The notes: a model not told the origin generated them from the sequence alone. A DNA stretch of 12,663 nucleotides from Candidatus Nitrosopumilus sp. (GCA_013002265.1 JABDKK010000102.1:1-12663); one strand, 5' to 3'; shown: positions 5,042 to 10,819, counted from the stretch's first letter. Translations and numbers: made by a program.

Positions 5042-5133
5042 AGCTCAGATTATTTCTTCTAGTGGTAATTTTAAATTAGTTTTCCATACAATAATGCAAC
5101 AAATAAAATTTTTAATGAGTATATACATGAGAT

Positions 5134-5142
5134 GTTTAAAAC
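5134..5142 (+). promoter_or_regulatory. TATA box for the 32-residue Cys-rich gene
   Basis: GTTTAAAAC is centred 26 bases before the ATG at 5164. Confidence 0.5.
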
Positions 5143-5163
5143 AAATGAATGCTAAATTACTGT

Positions 5164-5262
5164 ATGTCTTTTAGAATGTGTGTCCATTGTGGAAGGGAAT
5201 ATGAAGATGTTTTCAATAGAAGCGTATGTTCATCAGAATGTGAAACTGAAATTTCAAAGTAG
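5164..5262 (+). CDS. 32-residue Cys-rich mini protein, putative zinc finger
   Basis: ATG at 5164 codes MSFRMCVHCGREYEDVF, then a basic turn, CSSECE and a short charged end. The cysteines are Cys6-x2-Cys9-x12-Cys22-x3-Cys26, with His8 also near. The pattern CxHCGREY ... VCSSEC is close to small treble-clef and MYND/FCS-like metal sites, in which CxxC is followed by CxxxC. A TATA box sits 26 bases upstream; an internal ATG at 5176 (Met5) is too close to Cys6 to be preferred. It is transcribed away from the roadblock-like gene. The function is unknown; it could be a protein-protein or nucleic-acid adaptor. Confidence 0.65.
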   Translation: MSFRMCVHCGREYEDVFNRSVCSSECETEISK

Positions 5263-5374
5263 TTATTTCATATAGAATCCACAACCTTTGCGGTTTTGTT
5301 TCAAATTATTATTTTCATGTAGCTATGCAAGAGGTGTTTATTAATAATGGATTTTTAACTACTGTGGAAGAGAA

Positions 5375-5464
5375 ATGAAACAAATTCTAAAACAAAAAAT
5401 TGATCCAGATAGTTTTGATAGGGAAACTATTCTATTGGGTATCTGGGAAACCAAACATAACTAA
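5375..5464 (+). CDS. Possible 29-residue protein, coupled to a shorter ORF
   Basis: ATG at 5375 opens 29 codons: MKQILKQKIDPDSFDRETIL, then LGIWETKHN. The composition is coding-like, with a basic helix followed by a proline turn and a second helix. A 17-codon ORF beginning at 5325 (MQEVFINNGFLTTVEEK) ends in ATGA overlapping this start, so the two may be coupled, or may be one gene split by a frame change. A TTTATTAATAA element (5337-5347) lies ~33 bases upstream, not ideal. No family is recognised, and this is a weak call. Confidence 0.35.
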   Translation: MKQILKQKIDPDSFDRETILLGIWETKHN

Positions 5465-5484
5465 TTTTTTCCTTATTTCTAATT

Positions 5485-5528
5485 TTATCCCTCACAAGAT
5501 TATTCTAAACACTTCCCTTAAGGGATAA
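5485..5528. promoter_or_regulatory. Nested inverted repeats before the membrane gene at 5544
   Basis: TTATCCCT (5485-5492) and AGGGATAA (5521-5528) are an exact inverted pair. Inside the pair, TCCCTTAAGGGA (5514-5525) is a perfect 12-bp palindrome that shares the right arm. The palindrome is 18-29 bases before the ATG at 5544, exactly where TBP/TFB should bind, and no other convincing TATA box is present. A repressor bound here would block initiation; this role is inferred. Confidence 0.4.
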
Positions 5529-5543
5529 TTTTTCCCCTCCATC

Positions 5544-5864
5544 ATGGATGTATTCGGTTTAGAGCAGATACAGGCAACAATACTGGTAACAATAATCGAT
5601 GTGGCACTGCAGGTAGGACTGGGATTTGGCCAGTCAGGCAATCCTTTTGATCCAAGAAAGCTACTAACATCAGCAATCATTGCAGTGGTTCTATCGATAA
5701 CAATAGTTGGAACAGTGGTTCAGTCAATCCTTGAGGGGGCAGATGATCTTATCGTATTTCTTACACTGGTTGGAGTGGTAGGAACAATCGCAGGCATTGA
5801 CACGCTGGTAAAAAACACTGGTAGTACAATTGCTGCCCGTGCAATACAAAGCAAAAAGAAATAG
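5544..5864 (+). CDS. Small three-span membrane protein, holin-like architecture
   Basis: The protein has 106 residues and three hydrophobic segments: about 13-28 (ILVTIIDVALQVGLGFG), 42-63 (TSAIIAVVLSITIVGTVVQS) and 69-89 (IVFLTLVGVVGTIAGIDTLV). Gly/Asn/Pro- and Asp-containing loops separate them, and the protein ends in a basic tail (QSKKK). Three spans, a short N-terminus and a Lys-rich C-terminus in ~100 residues is class-I holin geometry, but many other small membrane proteins share it. The upstream region has unusual nested inverted repeats rather than a clear TATA box. A hairpin-plus-T terminator directly abuts the stop, so it is transcribed alone. The virus link is inferred from geometry and from the broken virion-like gene ~0.9 kb downstream. 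Confidence 0.8.
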   Translation: MDVFGLEQIQATILVTIIDVALQVGLGFGQSGNPFDPRKLLTSAIIAVVLSITIVGTVVQSILEGADDLIVFLTLVGVVGTIAGIDTLVKNTGSTIAARAIQSKKK

Positions 5865-5891
5865 AGAAGTTTCTCTAATTCCTTATTTTTT
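5863..5891 (+). terminator. Hairpin-plus-T terminator after the three-span gene
   Basis: AGAGAA-GT-TTCTCT forms a 6-bp stem with a two-base loop that overlaps the stop codon, followed by a T-rich stretch with a T6 run (5886-5891). Confidence 0.5.
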
Positions 5892-5991
5892 ATTATAACT
5901 CTGTAAATTATTCTGACAAAACAAGAACATCATATAAACAAAAATAATCCAAGTTTGAACACGTTTGTTACTAGTCAAAGCTAAGAATATC

Positions 5992-5998
5992 TTTTATC
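5992..5998 (+). promoter_or_regulatory. TATA box for the GTG-start gene at 6023
   Basis: TTTTATC is centred 28 bases before the GTG at 6023. This decides the start, because the nearby ATG at 6016 leads to a stop after five codons. Confidence 0.5.
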
Positions 5999-6022
5999 CT
6001 ACGAAAACCATTCTAATGTCTC

Positions 6023-6343
6023 GTGATAGATGAATATATTGGTCATTTCTTTGAGGAAATCCTGTTAGTTATAGCATCTACGGCTGGAACTACTGTTTTT
6101 GCATATTTTCGATCTATCCGAAATAAACAAATTGAAAATGCTCTGGCATTAAACAAAATTCATCAGAGATCATGGCAGATTGAAAAATCCATTCTGCTGT
6201 TAGCTAAATTAACTGCAAATCAGACAAAGCAGGCTCATCCTGAAATTGATACTTCTAGTTTAGAGGAAGTTGTAAGAGAATTAATGAAAGACAATTCTAC
6301 TTACGGGAACACGAAAGGATTTGGCAGTAGTGCGATACCTTGA
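6023..6343 (+). CDS. Membrane-anchored helical protein, 106 residues
   Basis: The start is GTG. A short acidic N-terminus (IDEYIGHFFEEI) leads into one hydrophobic span (about residues 13-28, ILLVIASTAGTTVFAYF), then a basic stop-transfer (RSIRNK) and a long polar helix (about 31-85) with heptad-like hydrophobics, then an unstructured Ser/Gly end. This fits a membrane-anchored coiled-coil protein. It has its own promoter and a strong palindrome-T terminator (6373-6396). It lies 158 bases after the three-span membrane gene, has the same length and may belong to the same accessory or viral module (inferred). No family is recognised. Confidence 0.75.
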   Translation: MIDEYIGHFFEEILLVIASTAGTTVFAYFRSIRNKQIENALALNKIHQRSWQIEKSILLLAKLTANQTKQAHPEIDTSSLEEVVRELMKDNSTYGNTKGFGSSAIP

Positions 6344-6372
6344 GAACACCTGCAGAGTTTTACACACAGCCT

Positions 6373-6396
6373 AGAGAATTCTCTTTTTCTTTTTTT
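6373..6396 (+). terminator. Palindrome plus T5-C-T7 terminator
   Basis: AGAGAATTCTCT, a perfect 12-bp palindrome, runs directly into TTTTTCTTTTTTT about 30 bases after the stop at 6343. Confidence 0.6.
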
Positions 6397-6723
6397 AAAA
6401 ACTGCCATGTTAATTCCATTCAGTATTGTCTAAAAATTTCATACCTGCACAAAAAAGCAGGTTCTCTGAAATATCAACAGTTCACAACCGGGGTGGGTTA
6501 TTGAAGAGTCTTCTTTAATTTCGTCGAACCTAAAATACTGCTGTTTCCAAAGTACATAAGTGAAAAGATATAATTTCTTAACTTTCATTTATTATCATAT
6601 TTTTTTATAAACATCTGTTTAATTCAGAATATTCCTCTTTACTTCTTTCTCATTTTTTTATTATGGAAACTGTGATTAGATTGATTCAACACTTCTCATT
6701 TAGAATGGCATTACACTGGTTTT
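6397..6723. other. AT-rich intergenic stretch with one hairpin
   Basis: I see no convincing gene here. ACCTGC and GCAGGT (6443-6448 and 6457-6462) form a 6-bp stem with an eight-base, A-rich loop. Positions about 6560-6660 are extremely AT-rich with several T runs (6600-6606, 6654-6659) and many TATA-like hexamers. A 49-codon ORF starting at 6663 is out of frame with, and overlaps, the 6724 gene and looks like a shadow. Confidence 0.4.
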
Positions 6724-7023
6724 ATGGCCTCAGAGCTAAACCACAACACTATCAAATCCACCATTGTTGCAATTCTCAAGGCAAACTTTGCACTATACAC
6801 TACAACTGCAGAAGCTGACAAGCTTCAAAGTATAGATGTAGGATTCCCGTCAGGAAAAAGTGCACTTGATGACAAGATGCCACCATACGCATTTGTTAGA
6901 AATTTTGATACATCATTTGAAACTACATAAAAGATTGGCTCAGTTAGCAGCAATCAGATCATAGCACTAGAGCATTTTTTTCATTATGATATTACAATAG
7001 TTACACTCCAAAAAGACTCTTGA
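6724..7023 (+). pseudogene. Broken gene with two in-frame stops, possible virion-morphogenesis protein
   Basis: ATG at 6724 codes 68 residues (ELNHNTIKSTIVAILKAN near the start, then GFPSGKSALDDKMPPYAFVRN) to TAA at 6928-6930. The same frame then continues for 30 codons (IGSVSSNQIIALEHFFHYDI, then TIVTLQKDS) to TGA at 7021-7023. Beyond that EAEL follows before the similarity-like character fades at the next gene. The plan of an N-terminal helix, a (I/V)G-P segment, Y-x-(F/V)V-x-N and a later strand-rich half with a K-D-S-x-E-A-E turn resembles tail-completion/terminator-type proteins of archaeal head-tail viruses and proviruses. I recall such proteins in thaumarchaeal genomes but cannot verify a match. 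The stops differ (TAA, TGA), so decay is the simple explanation. No convincing TATA box precedes it. Confidence 0.5.
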
Positions 7024-7051
7024 GAGGCAGAATTGAGCCTAGATAACTACC

Positions 7052-7405
7052 ATGGGAGAGGGCGATGGCACAAACGTAGGATACATGATGCTTGATAATG
7101 AAACAATGCAGAAAGTATTCCAACCAATATTTGACAAATTAGAAATCTCGCATTCCAAAATAAGCTACGTGTACATCCATTATGCAGAGTTGGGAGGAAA
7201 ATTTGCAGTTCATTTACATGACAAGCCTCATGCTGTTTACTATCTTCAAGTTCCAATGCATTGCGGTCACATCTATTTTCCAGACTTTGATGATTGTGAA
7301 ATTACGGCTCCAATTGAAGGGAAATTTCTCCTAATACCTGAAGACATTCCTCATGGGATTAGTTAGCATAAAAACAAAACATTGAGAATTGCAATAACCA
7401 TGTAG
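7052..7405 (+). pseudogene. Double-stranded beta-helix (2OG-Fe(II) oxygenase/cupin-like) protein with in-frame TAG
   Basis: ATG at 7052 codes 104 residues to TAG at 7364-7366; the frame then continues with HKNKTLRIAITM to TAG at 7403-7405. The core is jelly-roll-like: HLHDKPHAVYYLQVP (54-68), CGHIYFPD (71-78), APIEGKFLLIPEDIPHGI (86-103). The H-x-H pair and distal His101 could be metal ligands. The post-stop R-I-A would be the Arg-containing last strand that anchors 2-oxoglutarate in the phage-type 2OG-Fe(II) oxygenase group (compare VYYLQVP, GxIYF, HG). So the TAG seems to cut off a functional strand. Either the gene is inactive or the C-terminus is dispensable. A cupin is the alternative. 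No promoter is evident, and the gene follows directly on the broken virion-like gene. Confidence 0.5.
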
Positions 7406-7419
7406 CTGGAGAATCTAGT

Positions 7420-7527
7420 TTAATCTCTACAATTGAGACAAATTGCCTCAAATGTATTTTCATCAAGTGTAATTGAAACTCCCGATGAAAAACACTTTGT
7501 ACATGATCCTATTGTAGTAAATTCCAT
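7420..7527 (-). CDS. 35-residue zinc-ribbon mini protein
   Basis: Minus-strand ATG at 7527 codes 35 residues: MEFTTIGSCTKCFSSG, a strand/turn region (VSITLDENTFEAI), CLNCRD and stop. The cysteines are Cys9-x2-Cys12-x17-Cys30-x2-Cys33, two knuckles of a zinc ribbon with a hairpin between them, three residues longer than in the pair at 2871-3197. No strong TATA box was found 25-30 bases upstream (only TTCAAAT-like sequence). It converges on the broken beta-helix gene. Cysteine geometry is the main evidence; the function is unknown. Confidence 0.55.
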   Translation of the reverse strand: MEFTTIGSCTKCFSSGVSITLDENTFEAICLNCRD

Positions 7528-7584
7528 GGGATTTGCATTCTAAGCAAGGCAGATTTGAATTATTTTGATTAAATTTTGATTCGA

Positions 7585-7935
7585 TCAAAGTAAACATTTC
7601 TTGGCAATCCCATACCCTTCCATTCCACGAGTAGAGTCTGGGAACAACTCTACATATTCTGCATAGTGCCCAAGTGATTCACTACACATCTTCAGGCGGT
7701 TCAATATCTTGCCTTTCTCATGCCATGCTGTTTCCTCAGAGGGATAGGCTGTGATGATTTGCGAGTAGATATCTATTGCCTCAATGAAACTGCCGTTTTC
7801 AATCATGACCTCAGCTTTGGAATACATCTCAACAATTTCTGGATCTTTTTCTTTAGGTTCTGTGTTAAACAGAATCGAACCGCCCACCAGAACTGCAAAG
7901 ACTCCTGCAATTAGGGGAAACCATCTTCTAAGCAT
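7585..7935 (-). CDS. Membrane-anchored TPR protein
   Basis: The protein has 116 residues: a basic start (MLRRW), one hydrophobic segment (about 7-23, PLIAGVFAVLVGGSILF) and then tetratricopeptide repeats. The clearest is AEVMIENGSFIEAIDIYSQI ending in ITAYP; the following ETAWHEKGKILNRL and SLGHYAEYVELFPDST form the next repeat. TPRs are protein-protein scaffolds, and the anchor suggests a surface-exposed or membrane-complex role. The start codon overlaps the 3' end of the RHH-type gene upstream by eight bases (7928-7935), so the two are probably cotranscribed. The orientation (most likely TPR outside) is inferred from the basic N-terminus. Confidence 0.82.
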   Translation of the reverse strand: MLRRWFPLIAGVFAVLVGGSILFNTEPKEKDPEIVEMYSKAEVMIENGSFIEAIDIYSQIITAYPSEETAWHEKGKILNRLKMCSESLGHYAEYVELFPDSTRGMEGYGIAKKCLL

Positions 7936-8449
7936 GTCTAACTACCTCAATCGAATATGAATTGTCTGAATCATAATCCATCTCCAGTACTGTCTGGCCT
8001 GCCAATTCAAAACATTTTGAATAGATTTTGCATTGAATCTCCGACCATGTTTTGCATATATTGTGCTTTGAGATAAACAGGTCAGAGTCTTTCTGTGGGA
8101 GTTTGTTAAAAAGCAGATGATTTCCCTTGTTCCATTTGAGGAAATGCTCTACCAAAATTTTATAGGTTACAGTTCCTACCTGGGCCTTTATTTCTGAAAA
8201 AACATATTGAGATACATATTCTGCAATCTCATCCGTTTTACTTGGATCAATTGCCTCAAACAATTTCTTTAGAATCGGCTTTGAAAGTGTAATGTCTCCT
8301 CTTTGAATCTTGTAATAATAGAACTGCACAAAATCAGTAATGACCTTTGATCCAAGTGTCCCTACACTGAGATTCATATCGTTTGCAATCTCTGTAAGTA
8401 ATGCCAAATCCGATGATGCGATTCTTAGATTGAGTTGTTCTTTTCCCAT
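7928..8449 (-). CDS. Ribbon-helix-helix-type DNA-binding regulator
   Basis: The protein has 173 residues. The N-terminus (EQLNLRIASSDLALLTEIAND, MNLSVGTLGSKVITDFV) matches the RHH plan: a short strand with alternating residues, helix 1, a turn and helix 2. A helical middle (ITLSKPILKKLFEAIDPSKTDEIAEYV) and a C-terminal alpha/beta region (~90-173) resemble archaeal RHH proteins with an extra sensory or dimerisation domain. A TATA-like ATACTATTA lies ~25 bases before the ATG. Just beyond it lies the inverted repeat GCTATC-TTT-GATAGC, suitable as an operator for autoregulation and for control of the divergent genes at 8554. It is followed by, and overlaps, the TPR gene. A DNA-binding role is likely; the target site is inferred. 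Confidence 0.72.
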   Translation of the reverse strand: MGKEQLNLRIASSDLALLTEIANDMNLSVGTLGSKVITDFVQFYYYKIQRGDITLSKPILKKLFEAIDPSKTDEIAEYVSQYVFSEIKAQVGTVTYKILVEHFLKWNKGNHLLFNKLPQKDSDLFISKHNICKTWSEIQCKIYSKCFELAGQTVLEMDYDSDNSYSIEVVRHA

Positions 8450-8483
8450 GATCTAAAATCGATTCTGCGTTAATAGTATTATC

Positions 8484-8498
8484 GCTATCTTTGATAGC
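8484..8498. promoter_or_regulatory. 15-bp inverted repeat, candidate RHH operator
   Basis: GCTATC-TTT-GATAGC is a perfect 6-3-6 inverted repeat 35-49 bases upstream of the regulator start at 8449, just beyond its TATA/BRE region and inside the divergent intergenic gap. Confidence 0.5.
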
Positions 8499-8511
8499 AA
8501 TGATATCTTTT

Positions 8512-8523
8512 CTAGCATGCTAG
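8512..8523. promoter_or_regulatory. 12-bp perfect palindrome CTAGCATGCTAG
   Basis: The palindrome lies 31-42 bases before the ATG at 8554, directly upstream of a weak TATA-like GTTAAGTA (8523-8530). Being in the divergent promoter, it may control the plus-strand cluster. Confidence 0.45.
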
Positions 8524-8553
8524 TTAAGTAGGATTTTTGAAATTGTTTGATTT

Positions 8554-8808
8554 ATGAACCAAAAAATAATTCAGAGACAACCATCAGAACCAAAAATTTC
8601 TTTACGGGATTATGATGACTACAAAAAATGTTTGCAGTGTGGACAAGAGTTGATTCCTTTCAAGCTTGGAGTCTGCGTATGTGGCAAACAGATAGGAAAT
8701 ACACAATATGTCCAAAACCCAGAAAGGTTTGCAAAAAGTAATTATGCCAATTTAGGTTGCAAAACAAAATCTGAGAAGCCAAGAATGAAGAAATTAATGG
8801 ATAACTAA
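8554..8808 (+). CDS. 84-residue protein with CxxC-CxC zinc knuckles
   Basis: An N-terminal charged segment (about 1-25, including ISLRDYDDYKK) is followed by Cys26-x2-Cys29-x11-Cys41-x-Cys43 (CLQCGQEL, GVCVCGK), a small zinc ribbon, and a basic C-terminal tail with a lone Cys69. The stop codon shares its last A with the ATG of the next gene (TAATG at 8806-8810), so the pair is translated from one transcript. It diverges from the RHH regulator and probably shares its operator region. A weak TATA-like element lies 27 bases upstream. It is a plausible nucleic-acid- or protein-binding adaptor; no named family is recognised. Confidence 0.78.
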   Translation: MNQKIIQRQPSEPKISLRDYDDYKKCLQCGQELIPFKLGVCVCGKQIGNTQYVQNPERFAKSNYANLGCKTKSEKPRMKKLMDN

Positions 8809-9080
8809 TGAAAAAATTCAATCTAATATTATGTGATGAAATAGTAGTAATCTGTGCCACTGTGTTAGTTTCAAGCATAATGGAGTCATCCTATCTGAAA
8901 AAGATAGATGCTAACTGCACAAATCCTGTAAATCAGAATCTATTAGATGCATTTCAAACACAGTGTGATAAAGCACATTTTTTCAAATATTCTGGATTCA
9001 CTTGGGCAAGTGATGGTGAAAAGCGCTATGACTGTGGATTTCTAGTTCGTCAGAGTTTGTTGAGTGCAGTATTTGACTGA
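8808..9080 (+). CDS. 90-residue protein with N-terminal membrane anchor
   Basis: It starts one base before the end of the upstream stop, in an operon with the zinc-knuckle gene. A basic start (MKKFN) and a hydrophobic segment (about 5-25, with IVVICATVLVSSIM) form a signal anchor or uncleaved signal. The soluble part has Cys37, Cys53 and Cys76, with DANCTNPVNQN, FQTQCDKAHFF and KRYDCGFLVRQS; paired cysteines fit an extracytoplasmic disulfide domain. The next ORF starts inside its last codons. No family is recognised. If the anchor is real, the RHH/zinc-knuckle/anchored-protein set may be a small membrane-linked system with the TPR protein (inferred). Confidence 0.68.
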   Translation: MKKFNLILCDEIVVICATVLVSSIMESSYLKKIDANCTNPVNQNLLDAFQTQCDKAHFFKYSGFTWASDGEKRYDCGFLVRQSLLSAVFD

Positions 9081-9306
9081 GATAAACATTGATGAGTATT
9101 TGGCAGGTTGTGAGTATTTGAAAGGATGGGTATTCAAAGTACAGATGTGGGAGGAATCCATGTTGCAGGAACTGATGAACATGATAAAACATGGATTAGT
9201 ACCTACAGTAGACGACGATGAGATTGTATTTCATATAAAAGTAAACGTTACATACAATCCAAATAATGGAAAAACTTGCTTCAATCTAAGTGATAATCCT
9301 TCTTAG
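9064..9306 (+). CDS. 80-residue hypothetical protein, GTG start
   Basis: The GTG at 9064 lies 17 bases inside the previous gene, and the codon before it is TGA, so no longer start exists in frame. The product has acidic helical parts (INIDEYLAGCEYLKGWVF, EESMLQELMNMIKHG), a DDDE stretch and a strand-rich end (IVFHIKVNVTYNP, KTCFNLSDN). It is probably translated by coupling with the upstream gene. Its composition is coding-like, but no family is recognised. A frameshift joining it to the 8808 gene is possible, since both encode short products and overlap, but there is no homopolymer at the junction. Confidence 0.6.
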   Translation: MQYLTEINIDEYLAGCEYLKGWVFKVQMWEESMLQELMNMIKHGLVPTVDDDEIVFHIKVNVTYNPNNGKTCFNLSDNPS

Positions 9307-9361
9307 AACCAACTCCATTTGCAGTTTAATTGTACATTTACATATCAGCTAACTCTTGAGA

Positions 9362-9583
9362 TTAGAATTTGTTAAATGGCTTTGAAGCCAACTTCACATC
9401 TTCCCCTTTGACCGTTTTTCTTCCTGCATGATTTGCCATATCAACTGCACTTTTTGCAATCGCATTTCCAATATCTTCAATAATTCTTCTTAATTCATCA
9501 GCTGACTCATCACTAACTCTCTCGGCACCAGCTTTTTTCAAAATCCTATACATTGCTGATAATCCTAATTCTGAAGATTTCAT
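9362..9583 (-). CDS. Archaeal histone
   Basis: A 73-residue histone-fold protein, the usual size. MKSSELGLSAMYRILKKAGA matches helix 1, ADELRRIIEDIGNAIAKSA (28-46) helix 2, and the end has the diagnostic RKTVKGEDVKLAS (loop 2 with helix 3). RVSDESA is loop 1. It forms dimers and oligomers that wrap DNA. No N- or C-terminal tail is present. The gene diverges from the TatD gene; the ~96 bases between 9584 and 9680 must hold both promoters, which argues against any longer TatD start. A histone TATA box is not obvious; an AT-rich element at about 9626-9632 lies ~45 bases upstream. Confidence 0.95.
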   Translation of the reverse strand: MKSSELGLSAMYRILKKAGAERVSDESADELRRIIEDIGNAIAKSAVDMANHAGRKTVKGEDVKLASKPFNKF

Positions 9584-9646
9584 ATGTCTGGTTTGATTTT
9601 TTTCCGAAAAAAGTTAATGAGTGAAAAAATATCACAAAGGAATCGA

Positions 9647-9652
9647 TTTATA
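9647..9652 (+). promoter_or_regulatory. TATA box for the TatD gene
   Basis: TTTATA is centred 30 bases before the ATG at 9680, supporting that start over the upstream in-frame ATG at 9584. Confidence 0.55.
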
Positions 9653-9679
9653 CAGACTATTTTAAGAATTGTTAAAGAA

Positions 9680-10435
9680 ATGACATGGCTTTATGATTCT
9701 CATATTCATTTATCTGATCCTGAATATGCATCATACATAGAATTTATTTTAAATGAAATGAAAATGCTACAAATTAAAGTCTGTTGTGTTTCAATGGACT
9801 ATGAAAATTCACTTCAAACATTATTACTTGCAAAAAAAAGTAATAATGTTTTGCCTTTCATTGGCATTCATCCTGAATGCGCATATGATGATCTTGAATC
9901 TATAACCAAATTAATTGAAGTAAATCAAAATATTATATCTGGAGTTGGAGAAATAGGCTTAGATCCAACTTATGCAAAGAACAATGAAGATTCAACACGT
10001 CAAGTACATGTTTTTGAAAACCTATTAGATGTTGCAGAAAAGTATGACAAACCAGTATCTATTCATTCAAGAAAAAGTTTAGATGATATTTTTCAAATAA
10101 TGGCATCCTATAATACCAAACATGCATTGTTACACTGGTTTGACGGAAGTAAAAAACAACTGCAAAAAGCAATGGATATGGGATTTTTTGTTTCATATGG
10201 ACCTGTAATAGTATATGCAAATGACAAGCAAGCATTACTTTCAAAAACTGATGAATCTAAAATTTTGGTTGAAACTGATGGACCTGTAAGATTTTCTAGG
10301 TGCTTTGAGATGAAATCTGGTCAAACAAGCTTTATCCCCAGTGTGATATTTTCCATTTCTAAAATTCTTGAAAAGTCCTTTGATGAAACAGCAAAACTGC
10401 TAGAAAAAAATTCCAAGGCATATTTGGGAATATAG
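9680..10435 (+). CDS. tatD: TatD-family metal-dependent deoxyribonuclease
   Basis: The protein has 251 residues. All the metal-site motifs of the TatD family (amidohydrolase superfamily) are visible: His8-x-His10 (DSHIHL), GIHPE (62-66), Glu91 (GEIGLD), His129 (SIHSR), His152 (HWFDGS) and Asp200 (ETDGP). The enzyme is a cytoplasmic, divalent-metal 3'-5' exonuclease/DNase thought to act in DNA repair and degradation. I choose ATG 9680, not 9584: MTWLYDSHIHL places the HxH at the usual N-terminal position, a TATA box is 30 bases upstream, and the longer version would touch the histone start and add 32 unrelated residues. The following S17e gene starts 30 bases after the stop with its own promoter. 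Family assignment is strong. Confidence 0.93.
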   Translation: MTWLYDSHIHLSDPEYASYIEFILNEMKMLQIKVCCVSMDYENSLQTLLLAKKSNNVLPFIGIHPECAYDDLESITKLIEVNQNIISGVGEIGLDPTYAKNNEDSTRQVHVFENLLDVAEKYDKPVSIHSRKSLDDIFQIMASYNTKHALLHWFDGSKKQLQKAMDMGFFVSYGPVIVYANDKQALLSKTDESKILVETDGPVRFSRCFEMKSGQTSFIPSVIFSISKILEKSFDETAKLLEKNSKAYLGI

Positions 10436-10436
10436 G

Positions 10437-10445
10437 TATAAAATA
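10437..10445 (+). promoter_or_regulatory. TATA box of S17e, centre of a palindrome
   Basis: TATAAAATA is the core of the perfect inverted repeat GGTAT-AAA-ATACC (10435-10447), centred 25 bases before the GTG at 10466. The flanking GG/CC may be incidental or a binding site for a regulator. Confidence 0.6.
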
Positions 10446-10465
10446 CCCTATTTCAATAAAAAATC

Positions 10466-10819
10466 GTGGATAGAATAAAGCGACTTTCGTACCAAGTACT
10501 TGATACACATAAATCAAAATTTGGTGAAGATTTTGCAGATAATAAAAAAATCTTAGATCAAATATCCATCATACGTTCTAAAGGTCTTAAAAACGAGATA
10601 GCCGGATATATAACTAAATTTATCAAAAAAGAGATTCGTGAAGAAAAAGTTAAGCAAGCTCAAATTCTTTCTTCAGAAAAAGCAGAAGAGGATATTGAGG
10701 AAGTTGAATCTGAAACTCCTGAAATCACAGAAAATTCTGAAGACATTCCAACAGAAACTGTCATTGAGACATCTTCAACTGAAGATACATCTGAAACAAT
10801 TGAAAATAAGACCGAGTAA
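10466..10819 (+). CDS. rps17e: 30S ribosomal protein S17e with acidic C-terminal extension
   Basis: The GTG start fits a TATA box 25 bases upstream (leaderless). Residues 1-66 match archaeal/eukaryotic S17e: a basic helical N-terminus (MDRIKRLSYQVLDTH), FGEDFADNKKILDQI, SKGLKNEIAGYITKFIKKEI. S17e binds 16S rRNA in the small-subunit head. The typical archaeal protein is ~60-80 residues. Here an extra ~50 residues are dominated by Glu, Ser and Thr (EEDIEEVESETPEITENSED and similar), with almost no Lys/Arg, so they are disordered and strongly acidic. Such a tail on a ribosomal protein is unusual and may contact basic partners or be an interaction platform (inferred). The downstream Ubl-Cgi121 gene begins 41 bases later. 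Confidence 0.92.
   Translation: MDRIKRLSYQVLDTHKSKFGEDFADNKKILDQISIIRSKGLKNEIAGYITKFIKKEIREEKVKQAQILSSEKAEEDIEEVESETPEITENSEDIPTETVIETSSTEDTSETIENKTE

Noticed and set aside
6520..6535. tRNA T-arm-like GGTTCGACGAAA on the minus strand.
   Set aside because: Position 61 and the stem do not pair, and no acceptor or anticodon arms are found on either side.
6663..6812. 49-codon plus-strand ORF with Cys and His.
   Set aside because: It overlaps the better supported 6724 frame for most of its length and has no convincing promoter.
7364..7366. UAG recoding (pyrrolysine or readthrough) at in-frame TAG codons.
   Set aside because: Neighbouring broken genes carry TAA and TGA as well, so general decay explains the pattern; no recoding signal or pyl gene is in the window.
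9584..9679. TatD N-terminal extension from ATG 9584.
   Set aside because: It leaves no room for the divergent histone promoter, adds 32 residues outside the family, and a TATA box supports ATG 9680.
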